From Desulfuromonadaceae bacterium UBA6124 (GTDB taxonomy: Bacteria; Desulfobacterota; Desulfuromonadia; Desulfuromonadales; Trichloromonadaceae): a DNA stretch of 12,850 nucleotides. The notes under the pieces were generated by a model. That model did not search any database. It saw only the letters and a program-made list of their open reading frames with translations, and was not told the DNA's origin. This document shows, piece after piece, positions 1 through 7,533 of the stretch. The stretch is from positions 1-12,850 of the forward strand of contig DIVU01000059.1 of NCBI GenBank assembly GCA_002423365.1, written 5' to 3'. The position numbers and the translations under genes were made by a program. The stretch's first letter is position 1. Each line of letters opens with the position of its first letter.

Positions 1-1652
1 ACCTGCACCTGGCGCAGGCCGGCCTGGGTGATTTCCACCGGGTCCTCGGCGGTCCAGATTTTACGCTCCGTGGTGTTGATGTGCCCCAGGGCCGAATGCA
101 GGGTCGTCGTTTTGCCCGAGCCGGTGGGCCCGACACAGAGGACCACGCCGTAGGGTTTGGCCAGGCAGTCCTTGAAGTTCTTCAGGTTGTTGGCGGAAAA
201 GCGCAGATCTTCCAGGGGCAACGCCTTGGCGTTGGCGAGAAGACGCAACACGGCATCTTCCTGCCCGCCGACGGAGGGGGTGATCTCCAGGCGGAATTCG
301 AGATTGCGCTTGCCCGAACGGATCATGATCTTGCCGCTTTGCGGCCGGCGGCGTTCGGCGATATCCAGCCGCGACATAATCTTCAGTCGGGAAAGAATCG
401 CGTGCTTGAAGGTCGCGGAAACCTGGTGGGCGACGCGACAGACCCCGTCGATACGGTAGCGGATGCGGAAAGGCGCGTTGCCGAGCCCCGGTTCGAAGTG
501 GATATCGGAGACATTTTTCTGAAAGGCGTCGATCAGGATGTTGTTGACCAGGCGAATGATCTGGCTGTCCGCCTCGGAGAGTCTGTTCTCCTCCACTTCC
601 TCCTCGACGGTGACGACCTCTTCGGCCAGTTCGCCGATGAGAGTGCCGACATCGTCCCTGGGCGCCGTGGACGCGGGGTAATATTCCTCGATGGCCTTGG
701 CGATCTGGGCGCGGGTAGCGACGCCCAACTCGATGCGGCAGTTGGCGCTGAAGCGCAGGCTGTCGATCAGGGTCGGGTCGGTGGGGGAGGAGGTGACCAC
801 CACCAGCAGGTCGCTCTTTTTTTCGATGGGCAGCACCTGCAGACGGGTAACGATCTCCCCGGTCAGGGTCGCCAGGGCCGCCTGGCTGGGGACGATTCGC
901 TCCAGATCGACGTAGCGCAGGCGAAATTTTTCGGCCAGGGCATTGAGCAGCTGATCCTCGGTGATGAGCCCGCGGTCGATAAGAAGTTCGCCGATGCGTT
1001 TTTTCTTGCCGTCCTTCTGAGTGGAGATAGCTTCCTCGACCTGTTGCCGGGTGACCAGGCCAGCGGCGACCAGGATGTCGCCGATACGGGCCTTGGCCAG
1101 CGCCCTCCCCCGGTCGGTGGCGTTGGCCACGGTTTTGTCGATGGTCTCCTGGGGAATGTCGTTCTGTTCGGCGATAATCTCTCCGACCCGACGGGTGCGC
1201 AGCTTCTGCTGCACCTCCAGGGTTTCCTTCATTTCGTCGGGCGTGACCAGTCCTCTGGCTTCGAGAAAATCCCCGAGAAATTTGCGGTTTTTACGGTCCT
1301 TGATGCCGTGATTGCAAAAGAAAATGCGCATCCAGGGGCTGCCGGTGTCGACGGGGACGGCGAAGAAGCCCCCGGGGTTTTCCTGGCGGGGCGGGATGTT
1401 CACCTGATAGCGCACGCCGCTGACCGTTTCCACTTCCTCCATGGCGTCAAATTTGGCCGGAGGCAGTTCGCCGCTCGACGGATCACGGTGAAAAAGGATG
1501 CAGATCAAATCGGGCAGGGGATAGCCGAGACGGATGTCGGTATCCTCCAGCAGAACCTCGACGTCGTTTTTGCCGGGGTCGAAGGTTTCGGCCAGGGTGG
1601 CCGTGAGTTCTTCCCCATCCAGGAACTTCAGGGTAATCCGTTCTTCGCGCAT
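1..1652 (-). CDS. GspE/PilB-family type II secretion or type IV pilus assembly ATPase (3' end cut by window edge)
   Basis: This is a hexameric motor ATPase of the GspE/PulE/PilB family, which powers pseudopilus or pilus assembly at the inner membrane. 550 codons are visible; the C-terminal part (Walker B, His box, any zinc-binding cysteines) lies outside the window. Residues 1-115 form a small domain that resembles no standard GspE domain I can name with certainty. Residues about 125-245 carry four tandem LGxxLxxxGLIT-type units (starting near 125, 155, 189 and 219), like the MshEN/T2SSE_N regions of this family. The T2SSE_N-like part runs to about 324. The core begins near 358 and shows SDIHFEP (382-388), a Walker A GPTGSGKTT (508-516) and the Asp box TAEDPVE (534-540). 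The ATG at 1652 is two bases after the ftsK stop, so the genes are probably co-transcribed and coupled. Whether it serves secretion or pili cannot be told from the visible part. No partner gene (GspF, PilC, PilT) is in view. Confidence 0.9.
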   Translation of the reverse strand, partial: MREERITLKFLDGEELTATLAETFDPGKNDVEVLLEDTDIRLGYPLPDLICILFHRDPSSGELPPAKFDAMEEVETVSGVRYQVNIPPRQENPGGFFAVPVDTGSPWMRIFFCNHGIKDRKNRKFLGDFLEARGLVTPDEMKETLEVQQKLRTRRVGEIIAEQNDIPQETIDKTVANATDRGRALAKARIGDILVAAGLVTRQQVEEAISTQKDGKKKRIGELLIDRGLITEDQLLNALAEKFRLRYVDLERIVPSQAALATLTGEIVTRLQVLPIEKKSDLLVVVTSSPTDPTLIDSLRFSANCRIELGVATRAQIAKAIEEYYPASTAPRDDVGTLIGELAEEVVTVEEEVEENRLSEADSQIIRLVNNILIDAFQKNVSDIHFEPGLGNAPFRIRYRIDGVCRVAHQVSATFKHAILSRLKIMSRLDIAERRRPQSGKIMIRSGKRNLEFRLEITPSVGGQEDAVLRLLANAKALPLEDLRFSANNLKNFKDCLAKPYGVVLCVGPTGSGKTTTLHSALGHINTTERKIWTAEDPVEITQAGLRQVQ

Positions 1653-1654
1653 AG

Positions 1655-3943
1655 TCAGTCAGGCCTTTGGATGTTGTTGACGAAGACTTCACGGGGGCGG
1701 CTGGTGCCGTCCGAGGGCCCGACGATCCCTTCCTGTTCCATCTTCTCGATCATGCGCGCCGCCCGGTTGTAGCCGAGACGAAGCCGCCGTTGCAGCATGG
1801 AGATAGAGGCCTGGCGGGTATCCGCGACCAGGGCCAGGGCATCGTCCCACTTCTCGTCATACTCTTCTTCCCCATCCCCGCCATTGTCCGAGGCGGGAGG
1901 CGCTGTCAGGATCGATTTGTCGTATTCCGGCGACCCCTGTTTCTTGAGGAAGTCGACGACCCGCTGCACTTCCAGTTCGGAGACGAAGGCGCCGTGCACC
2001 CGTTGCACGGCGCCGGTGCCCGGTGGCAGAAAGAGCATGTCGCCCATCCCCAACAGGGTTTCCGCCCCCATCTGGTCGAGGATGGTGCGGCTGTCGATGC
2101 GGGAGAAAACCTTGAAGCTGATCCGGGTCGGGAAGTTGGCCTTGATCAGGCCGGTGATGACGTCGACGGACGGTCGCTGGGTGGCCAGAATCAAGTGAAT
2201 ACCGGCGGCCCGGGCCATCTGCGCGAGGCGGGCGATGGACTCCTCGATCTCCCGGCCGGCGACCATCATCAGGTCGGCGAGCTCGTCGACGATGACCACG
2301 ATGTAGGGGAGATGGCCGTGCTCGAGTTCTTCCCCCTCGGCGATGGTCACCGGTGGCAGCTCCTCCTCCTCGGCCGTTTCCACCGGTTCGACGACCAGTT
2401 TTCCCTGGGCCTTGAGTTCGGCCTTGTCCTTCTCTTCCTTGGCGATCTTCTTGTTGTAGCCGTCGATATTGCGCACGCCCTTGTCGGACATCAGCTTGTA
2501 ACGTCGCTCCATCTCCCGTACTGCCCAGTTCAGCGCCAGGGCGGCCTTCTTCGGGTTGGTCACCACCGGCAGCAGCAGATGGGGAATCCCTTCATAGATG
2601 GAGAGTTCCAGCATCTTCGGGTCGACCATGATGATACGCACGTCCTCGGGAGTGGCCCGATAGAGGAGCGACAGGATCATGGTGTTGATGGAAACCGACT
2701 TGCCGCTGCCCGTCGAGCCGGCGACCAGGACATGGGGCATCTTGGACAGGTCCGAGACGACGGTGCGGCCGAAGATGTCTTTGCCCAGGGCCATGGGGAG
2801 CTTGCCGCCGGTCTTCTGGAACTCTTCCGACTCGAAGATCTCCTTGAGATAGACCGTCTCCCGCTCCTTGTTGGGGATCTCGATGCCGACCACGCCTCGC
2901 CCGGGAATCGGCGCGACAATGCGGATCGAGAGGGCGCGCAGGGCCATGGAGAGGTCATCGGAGAGTCCGGCGATCTTGTTGACCTTGACCCCCGGCGCCG
3001 GGGAAAATTCATACATGGTCACCACCGGCCCCGGTTTGACCTCGACCACTTCGCCGTCGACATTGAAATCCTTGAGCTTGCTCTCCAGGATTTTGGCGTT
3101 GGCCATCAGTGCGTCGCGGTCGATAGGGGCGGGCGGGCCCCCCTCGTGGGCCAGCAGCGACAGGGGGGGCTTGTGATAGGTTCCCGAAGGTTCAAGAAAC
3201 TCGAAGGCTTCCTGTTGGGGCGGCGCCTCCTCCTTGCGTTTCTTCTTTTTGGCCGGGGGGGTGATCTCCAGGGCCGGGCGAACCGGCGGCGCGATGATGG
3301 TCGGCTGCTCCTGCTTCTCCTTGCGCCGGCGGGCGCGCAGTTCCCGCTGGGCGGCGCGCTGCTCGCGGCGACGCTCCAGTTGGCCGCCGACTCGGGTGGC
3401 CATGCCTTCGAGAAAGAGCACCATGGAGAAGCGGGCGCCGAGCATGAGGGAGATGAGAAAGAAGACGAAGAGGAAGATGCCGGCGCCGGTGACGTTCAGG
3501 TAGCGGGAGAGGACCTCGGCCAGCAGCCGTCCGGCGGCGCCGCCGGCTTCCTCGATCCGCTGCCCGAAAATGACGACCTCGTGAAAGCGCAGGGCGATGA
3601 GCCCGGCCAGGGAGAGGATCAGCATCAGGATCGCGCCCCCTTTGTAAAGGCGCACTTTGACCGAGCGGAACTTGAGCAGGCGCCAGGCGAAGAGAAAACA
3701 GGACAGGGGCAGCACCAGAGCGACCAGCCCCAGGAACTGAATGAGCAGATCAGCGAAATTGGCGCCGACCACCCCGCCCCAGTTGCGCACGACGGCGGAG
3801 GTGATGTTGTTGTTGAAAGAAGGGTCGGAGGTATGAAAGGACACCAGGCTGAGCAGGATGAAGATCCCGACGGCGAGGCAGAGGACGCCGGCGATCTCTT
3901 TTTGCAGATGTTCCCGGATCAGTGGCGGTTTTTTCTGAGGCAT
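1655..3943 (-). CDS. ftsK: DNA translocase FtsK
   Basis: FtsK/SpoIIIE-type double-stranded DNA pump of 762 residues, anchored at the division septum, that clears chromosome termini and helps resolve dimers. Four hydrophobic segments near residues 16-36, 62-88, 103-120 and 150-170 form the membrane domain. A basic and proline-rich linker (about 188-260) follows; it is short compared with E. coli FtsK. The motor has a Walker A, GSTGSGKS (409-416), and a Walker B, IVVIVDELADLMM (548-560). The C-terminal gamma winged-helix domain (about 698-757) shows SISMLQRRLRLGYNRAARMI, which would read polar DNA signals. A charged insertion of about 45 residues (500-545) separates the motor's DGYNKKI segment from the Walker B strand. 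The start ATG at 3943 follows the uppP stop by 12 bases, with GGAAG as ribosome binding site. It ends two bases before the next gene. Confidence 0.97.
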   Translation of the reverse strand: MPQKKPPLIREHLQKEIAGVLCLAVGIFILLSLVSFHTSDPSFNNNITSAVVRNWGGVVGANFADLLIQFLGLVALVLPLSCFLFAWRLLKFRSVKVRLYKGGAILMLILSLAGLIALRFHEVVIFGQRIEEAGGAAGRLLAEVLSRYLNVTGAGIFLFVFFLISLMLGARFSMVLFLEGMATRVGGQLERRREQRAAQRELRARRRKEKQEQPTIIAPPVRPALEITPPAKKKKRKEEAPPQQEAFEFLEPSGTYHKPPLSLLAHEGGPPAPIDRDALMANAKILESKLKDFNVDGEVVEVKPGPVVTMYEFSPAPGVKVNKIAGLSDDLSMALRALSIRIVAPIPGRGVVGIEIPNKERETVYLKEIFESEEFQKTGGKLPMALGKDIFGRTVVSDLSKMPHVLVAGSTGSGKSVSINTMILSLLYRATPEDVRIIMVDPKMLELSIYEGIPHLLLPVVTNPKKAALALNWAVREMERRYKLMSDKGVRNIDGYNKKIAKEEKDKAELKAQGKLVVEPVETAEEEELPPVTIAEGEELEHGHLPYIVVIVDELADLMMVAGREIEESIARLAQMARAAGIHLILATQRPSVDVITGLIKANFPTRISFKVFSRIDSRTILDQMGAETLLGMGDMLFLPPGTGAVQRVHGAFVSELEVQRVVDFLKKQGSPEYDKSILTAPPASDNGGDGEEEYDEKWDDALALVADTRQASISMLQRRLRLGYNRAARMIEKMEQEGIVGPSDGTSRPREVFVNNIQRPD

Positions 3944-3955
3944 TATCGCTTCCGA

Positions 3956-4747
3956 TTACAGGGTGAAGGTCAAAACCAGGCTTCCCGCCAGCCAGCAGTA
4001 GAGGGCGAAGGCGAAGAGCCGGCGCTTGCGGATGACCGCCAGCAGGAAATGGATGGAGAGCATGCCGGCGGCGAAGGCGACGGCCGCGCCCGTCAGATAG
4101 AGGGGGAACTCCCCGGCGGGGACGGCGTGCAGGTCGCGCAGGGAAAGGAGGGCCGCGCCGAGGACGGCGGGGAGCGCCAGTAAAAAGGAGAAGCGCGCCG
4201 CCGTCTCACCGTCGACGCCGCGCAGCAACAGGGCGGCGATGGTCGAGCCGGAGCGGGAGATGCCGGGAATGATGGCGGCCCCCTGGACGGTCCCGACCAC
4301 CAAGGCGTCGAGCAACGTCAGATCCTTCTCCTTGCGATTTCCGCGCCGGAATTTTTCCGAAACGAAGAGCAAGGTGCCGGTGATCAGCAGCATCAGCCCC
4401 ACCAGCGGGATGTTTTCGAACATCCCCTCGAAAATATCCTTGAAGGTCAACCCGATAATGGCCGTCGGCACCGAACCGGCCACCAGCAGCAGCAACAGCC
4501 GGCGATGCAGAGCCGCCTCCTCGTCCTTGCGGAAGGGTGAACTCAGCAGATTGCCGAGGTCGCGGCGGAAATAGAGGGCCACCGCCAGCATGGTGCCGAG
4601 GTGCAGCAGCACGTCAAAAAGAATGCCCGGTTGCTCGAAGCCGGGGAGAAGATGCTGGGTTATGGCCAGGTGCCCCGAGGAGGAGACCGGCAGAAATTCG
4701 GTCATGCCTTGAATCAGGCCAAGCAGAAGAGCGTGTAGCAGAGTCAT
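3956..4747 (-). CDS. uppP: Undecaprenyl-diphosphatase UppP (BacA family)
   Basis: Integral membrane enzyme that removes a phosphate from undecaprenyl pyrophosphate, regenerating the lipid carrier for peptidoglycan and other envelope polymers. It can also confer bacitracin tolerance. The protein is 263 residues, the usual length. It has the two family signatures: QGMTEFLPVSSSGHL (13-27, with the catalytic-region Glu17 and His26) and PGISRSGST (161-169, with Arg165). It is rich in hydrophobic helices throughout. The start ATG at 4747 has AAGGAT seven bases upstream (plus-strand 4752-4757). It lies between rnj (125 bases upstream) and ftsK (12 bases downstream), all in the same direction. Confidence 0.97.
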   Translation of the reverse strand: MTLLHALLLGLIQGMTEFLPVSSSGHLAITQHLLPGFEQPGILFDVLLHLGTMLAVALYFRRDLGNLLSSPFRKDEEAALHRRLLLLLVAGSVPTAIIGLTFKDIFEGMFENIPLVGLMLLITGTLLFVSEKFRRGNRKEKDLTLLDALVVGTVQGAAIIPGISRSGSTIAALLLRGVDGETAARFSFLLALPAVLGAALLSLRDLHAVPAGEFPLYLTGAAVAFAAGMLSIHFLLAVIRKRRLFAFALYCWLAGSLVLTFTL

Positions 4748-4872
4748 GGAAATCCTTGAAACGTTACGTTGGTTTTTGGTCTGGGCGGACGGTGCCCGCC
4801 CTCAGGGCGTATACTCGAACCAGGGCGACCCATGGGCCGCCCCGACGGCGGAACGGTTCGTGAAACGCCCGG
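4748..4872 (-). promoter_or_regulatory. Intergenic leader with three stem-loops between rnj and uppP
   Basis: This is the only sizeable gap in the left operon. It holds three GC-rich inverted repeats: 4783-4801 (GGGCGG, 7-base loop, CCGCCC), 4797-4809 (CGCCCT-C-AGGGCG) and 4823-4842 (GGGCGACCCA/TGGGCCGCCC). The first two share bases 4797-4801, so only one can form at a time. The third pairs fully only in minus-strand RNA, where its one mismatch becomes a G-U pair. That fits a structure in the rnj-uppP transcript. None has a U tract after it, so a simple intrinsic terminator is not supported. A small palindrome, AACGTTACGTT (4760-4770), sits just upstream of the uppP ribosome binding site. The region may serve in RNA processing or readthrough control. 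Confidence 0.45.
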
Positions 4873-6564
4873 TTAAAGTTCCAGGATCACCGGCAGAATC
4901 ATCGGCCGGCGTTCGATGGTGCGGTTGAAGAAGCGGCGCAGGGTCTTGCGCACCTCGACCCGCAATTCCTCCCAGTCGCCGAGCATGGCCAGACTGTGTT
5001 CGGCGAGGGTGTCGCGCACCGCCTGGCAGGCCTGCTCAAGAAATTCGCCGCTCTCTTCCTCGGTGACGAAGCCCTTGGTGTGGATCTCCGGCCCGTAGAG
5101 GATCTCGCCGGTTTTCTGGTTCATCGCCAGAATCACCATGACCATGCCGTGATTGGCCAGATGGCTGCGGTCGCGCAGCTGCATGACCCCGACATCGCCG
5201 ACCCCCTTGCCGTCGACGAAAATCCGCCCGCTCTCCAGTCGCTCTTCAAGGCGCAGGCCGTTTTCCGAAACCAGCAGGGGCTGACCGTTTTCCAGGACGA
5301 CCGCGTGTTCCGGCGCCACCCCCATGCGCCGGGCCAGTTGCGCATGCTTGACCAGATGCCGGTATTCGCCGTGCACCGGCACGAAATAACGGGGCTTGAC
5401 CAGGGAGTGGACGAGCTTGAGTTCTTCCTGGCCGGCATGGCCGGAGACATGAACCTCGCTCGTCGTCTCGTAGAAGACCTCGGCCCCGCGCCGGTAGAGG
5501 TGGTTGATCAGGTCGGAAATGGCCTTCTCGTTGCCGGGGATGAATTTCGATGAGAGGATGACCGTATCCCCCGGCTCCAGGCTCAGCTGTTTGTGGTCGT
5601 CCATGGCGATACGGGCGAGGGCCGAGAGGGGTTCCCCCTGGCTGCCGGTGGTGATGACCAGCACCTGGTCGCGGGGGATGTCCCGCAGATCACGCAGCTC
5701 GATCAGGGCCGAATCGGGGATGTTCAGATAACCGAGCTTGCGGGCGATGTCGGTGTTCGTCACCATGCTGCGGCCGTTGATCAGCACGCTGCGCCCGCAG
5801 TCAACCGCCGCGTCCACCACCTGCTGAATGCGATGGATATTGGAGGAAAAGGTCGCGACCATGACCAGTCCGGTGCAACCGGGGAGGATCTGCTGGAAGG
5901 CCTCGCCGACCACCCGCTCCGAGAGGGTATAACCCTCCTTTTCGACGTTGGTCGAGTCGGCCATCAGCAGCAGCACGCCTTCTTCGCCGCACTGGGCCAG
6001 GCGGGGGAGATCGGTTGGCTGTCCGTCCACCGGGGTCTGGTCGAGCTTGAAGTCGCCGGTGTGGATCACCGTCCCCGCCGGGGTGCGGATGATCAGGCCG
6101 GCGCCGTCGACGATGGAGTGGGCGGCACGGTAGAATTCCACCGCGAAGACCCCGAGCTGTACGCTCTGGCGGGGGGAAACCGTCTCCAGGCGGGCGCGAC
6201 CGGTGAGCTTGTGTTCCTCCAGTTTGCCGCGCAGTAGCCCCAAGGTCAGGGCCGTGCCGTAGATCGGCGGGCAGCCGAGTATTTCGTAGAGAAAAGGGAT
6301 GGCGCCGATGTGGTCCTCGTGACCGTGGGTCAGAACCAGCCCACGGATATCCGCTTCCCTCCCGGCCAGGGCGGAAACATCGGGAATGACCAGATCGATC
6401 CCCATCATGTAGGCCTCGGGGAACATCAAGCCGCAGTCGATGAGCAGCAAATCCCCCCGGCATTCGAGGACCATCAGGTTCAGCCCGATTTCGCCCAGCC
6501 CGCCGAGGGGCAGAATACGCAGGGCGTCGGGATGCAGTTCGGGAGACTGGGCGAGAGTGCTCAT
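4873..6564 (-). CDS. rnj: Ribonuclease J (metallo-beta-lactamase/beta-CASP family)
   Basis: Cytoplasmic RNase J, with endonuclease and 5'-3' exonuclease activity in RNA maturation and decay. It is 563 residues, close to the usual length of about 555. The metal site is visible: THGHEDH (79-85), His149 in AAHS, HTGD (168-171) and VHGE around His398. The beta-CASP region lies roughly at 205-375, ending in SGHAGQEE (374-381). The C-terminal domain starts near 455. I chose the ATG at 6564 over a TTG two codons upstream. GGAGG (plus-strand 6572-6576) is seven bases from this ATG but only one base from the TTG, and the ATG forms a classic ATGA overlap with the plsC stop. Translational coupling to plsC is therefore likely. 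Confidence 0.95.
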   Translation of the reverse strand: MSTLAQSPELHPDALRILPLGGLGEIGLNLMVLECRGDLLLIDCGLMFPEAYMMGIDLVIPDVSALAGREADIRGLVLTHGHEDHIGAIPFLYEILGCPPIYGTALTLGLLRGKLEEHKLTGRARLETVSPRQSVQLGVFAVEFYRAAHSIVDGAGLIIRTPAGTVIHTGDFKLDQTPVDGQPTDLPRLAQCGEEGVLLLMADSTNVEKEGYTLSERVVGEAFQQILPGCTGLVMVATFSSNIHRIQQVVDAAVDCGRSVLINGRSMVTNTDIARKLGYLNIPDSALIELRDLRDIPRDQVLVITTGSQGEPLSALARIAMDDHKQLSLEPGDTVILSSKFIPGNEKAISDLINHLYRRGAEVFYETTSEVHVSGHAGQEELKLVHSLVKPRYFVPVHGEYRHLVKHAQLARRMGVAPEHAVVLENGQPLLVSENGLRLEERLESGRIFVDGKGVGDVGVMQLRDRSHLANHGMVMVILAMNQKTGEILYGPEIHTKGFVTEEESGEFLEQACQAVRDTLAEHSLAMLGDWEELRVEVRKTLRRFFNRTIERRPMILPVILEL

Positions 6565-7262
6565 GGGCAAGCCTCCAGGGCTGCCGCGATCCGCTCCTGC
6601 ACGGTCGCAAGCAGCTTCTCGGTGTCGGCGGAGGTCAATTCGGCGGTGGCGATGGCCGGCAGAATCCGCACCTCGATCAGCCCGCCGTGAATCCGGCGGC
6701 TGGTCTTAGGCATGATCGCGAAGCTCCCGGAAATCGCTACCGGCTGCACCGGCACGGCGGCCTTGAGGGCGATCAGGAAGCCCCCCTTCTTGAAAGGTTG
6801 CAGGATGCCGTCGGCGGAGCGGGTGCCTTCGGGAAAGATCACCACCGAAGCGCCGCCGCGGATGCGCTTTGCCGCTTCGGTCATGCTGTGCAGGGCCTTC
6901 CTGCGGTCCGAACGGTCGAGGGGAATGTAGCCGGCGCGGCGCATGGCCAAGCCGAACAGGGGAATGCGAAAGAGTTCTTCCTTGGCCAGCCAGCGAAACT
7001 GTCCCGGCAGTCCGGCAAAAAGCGCCAGAATATCGAAATTGCTCGCATGGTTGGACATATAGATGACCGGTTCGCCGGCGCGCAGATGCTCCTGGCCGCT
7101 GACCTTCAGCCGCACCCCGGCCAGCAGCAGGCCAACCCTGGCCCAGAGCCGCGCATAGTTGTGCAGATAGTCGGGGCTGATGAAGGAGAGAGGAACGCCG
7201 GTGACGATGACGAACAGGGTCCAGGGGATGAGAGTGGCGAAATAAAAAAGGGTACGAATCAT
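6561..7262 (-). CDS. plsC: 1-acyl-sn-glycerol-3-phosphate acyltransferase (PlsC family)
   Basis: Membrane-associated acyltransferase that converts lysophosphatidic acid to phosphatidic acid in phospholipid synthesis. It is 233 residues, a normal size. An N-terminal hydrophobic segment (about 5-28) probably anchors it in the membrane. The catalytic HX4D motif is NHASNFD (71-77, His72 and Asp77), and the substrate-binding motif FPEGTRS is at 143-149. The GYIPLDR motif (111-117) and VPVQPVAI (170-177) are also typical. The ATG at 7262 is the first gene of the left block, about 29 bases after the predicted transcription start. The stop overlaps the rnj start by four bases. The family also contains acyltransferases with other acceptors, so the exact substrate is inferred. 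Confidence 0.93.
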   Translation of the reverse strand: MIRTLFYFATLIPWTLFVIVTGVPLSFISPDYLHNYARLWARVGLLLAGVRLKVSGQEHLRAGEPVIYMSNHASNFDILALFAGLPGQFRWLAKEELFRIPLFGLAMRRAGYIPLDRSDRRKALHSMTEAAKRIRGGASVVIFPEGTRSADGILQPFKKGGFLIALKAAVPVQPVAISGSFAIMPKTSRRIHGGLIEVRILPAIATAELTSADTEKLLATVQERIAAALEACP

Positions 7263-7297
7263 GGATTGATAAGTCTCCGCAAATGCTCGAATAGGTT

Positions 7298-7326
7298 AGT
7301 TTAGTTGCACCGGCAGAGGGAGTCAA
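7298..7326 (-). promoter_or_regulatory. Predicted sigma70-type promoter for the plsC-rnj-uppP-ftsK block
   Basis: On the minus strand there is a -35 box TTGACT (7321-7326), a 17-base spacer, and a -10 box TAAACT (7298-7303). The -35 matches the TTGACA consensus at five of six positions and the -10 matches TATAAT at four of six, with ideal spacing. Transcription would begin near 7291, giving a leader of about 29 bases before the plsC ATG. This is a prediction from sequence pattern alone. Confidence 0.6.
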
Positions 7327-7476
7327 ACCTTTTCCGGATAGGCTTTACAGGAGGGGGATACTCGTTAGACTTGGCCGAAGTTTGTTTGTCTGCGCCGAAG
7401 AGAGTTTGTAGCCAGCCGAGGAAGACGGCCACGGCCGGAAATCCCCTTGGCGCCAATTGCGTGAGTGGAGCAAGAA

Positions 7477-7490
7477 TCCTGCCGGCAGGA
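7477..7490. promoter_or_regulatory. 14-base perfect palindrome upstream of ohyA (possible operator)
   Basis: TCCTGCCGGCAGGA reads identically on both strands and sits 43 bases upstream of the proposed ohyA start codon. Perfect palindromes of this size in a leader are often sites for dimeric repressors. No regulator gene is nearby to support a specific one. Confidence 0.35.
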
Positions 7491-7533
7491 CACTTCAGTT
7501 TGTCGGCCGCGTCCATGGGAGGAGACCTGTCCT

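Larger units (their letters stand above)
7263..7533. other. Non-coding gap between plsC and broken ohyA, with palindromes and a direct repeat
   Basis: This 271-base divergent gap has no recognisable gene; short open frames on both strands have no familiar protein character. Besides the leftward promoter it contains two perfect palindromes, TTGGCGCCAA (7447-7456) and TCCTGCCGGCAGGA (7477-7490). It also holds a spaced direct repeat, GCCGAAG, at 7374-7380 and 7394-7400, with a related GCCGAG at 7415-7420. The second palindrome lies 43 bases before the ohyA start and could be a repressor site. I see no convincing rightward promoter. Confidence 0.5.

Noticed and set aside
81..1772. 563-codon open frame on the plus strand
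   Set aside because: It lies opposite the secretion ATPase, whose motifs are clear. The protein is rich in Gly, Asp and Gln with no family signature, as expected for the antisense of GC-rich coding DNA.
1667..4183. 838-codon open frame on the plus strand
   Set aside because: It is the mirror of ftsK and part of uppP, low in complexity and lacking motifs. The length comes from high GC, which makes antisense stops rare.
4783..4809. Intrinsic terminator after rnj
   Set aside because: The stems are strong but no run of T follows on the minus strand, so simple termination is not supported.
6565..6570. TTG start for RNase J two codons upstream
   Set aside because: The ribosome binding site would be only one base away; the ATG at 6564 is correctly spaced and overlaps the plsC stop.
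7301..7516. 71-codon open frame on the minus strand in the plsC-ohyA gap
   Set aside because: It has no recognisable protein character, no clear ribosome binding site, and overlaps the predicted plsC promoter.
7263..7533. tRNA or other structured RNA gene in the gap
   Set aside because: No cloverleaf, GTTC-type T-loop or CCA end could be found on either strand.
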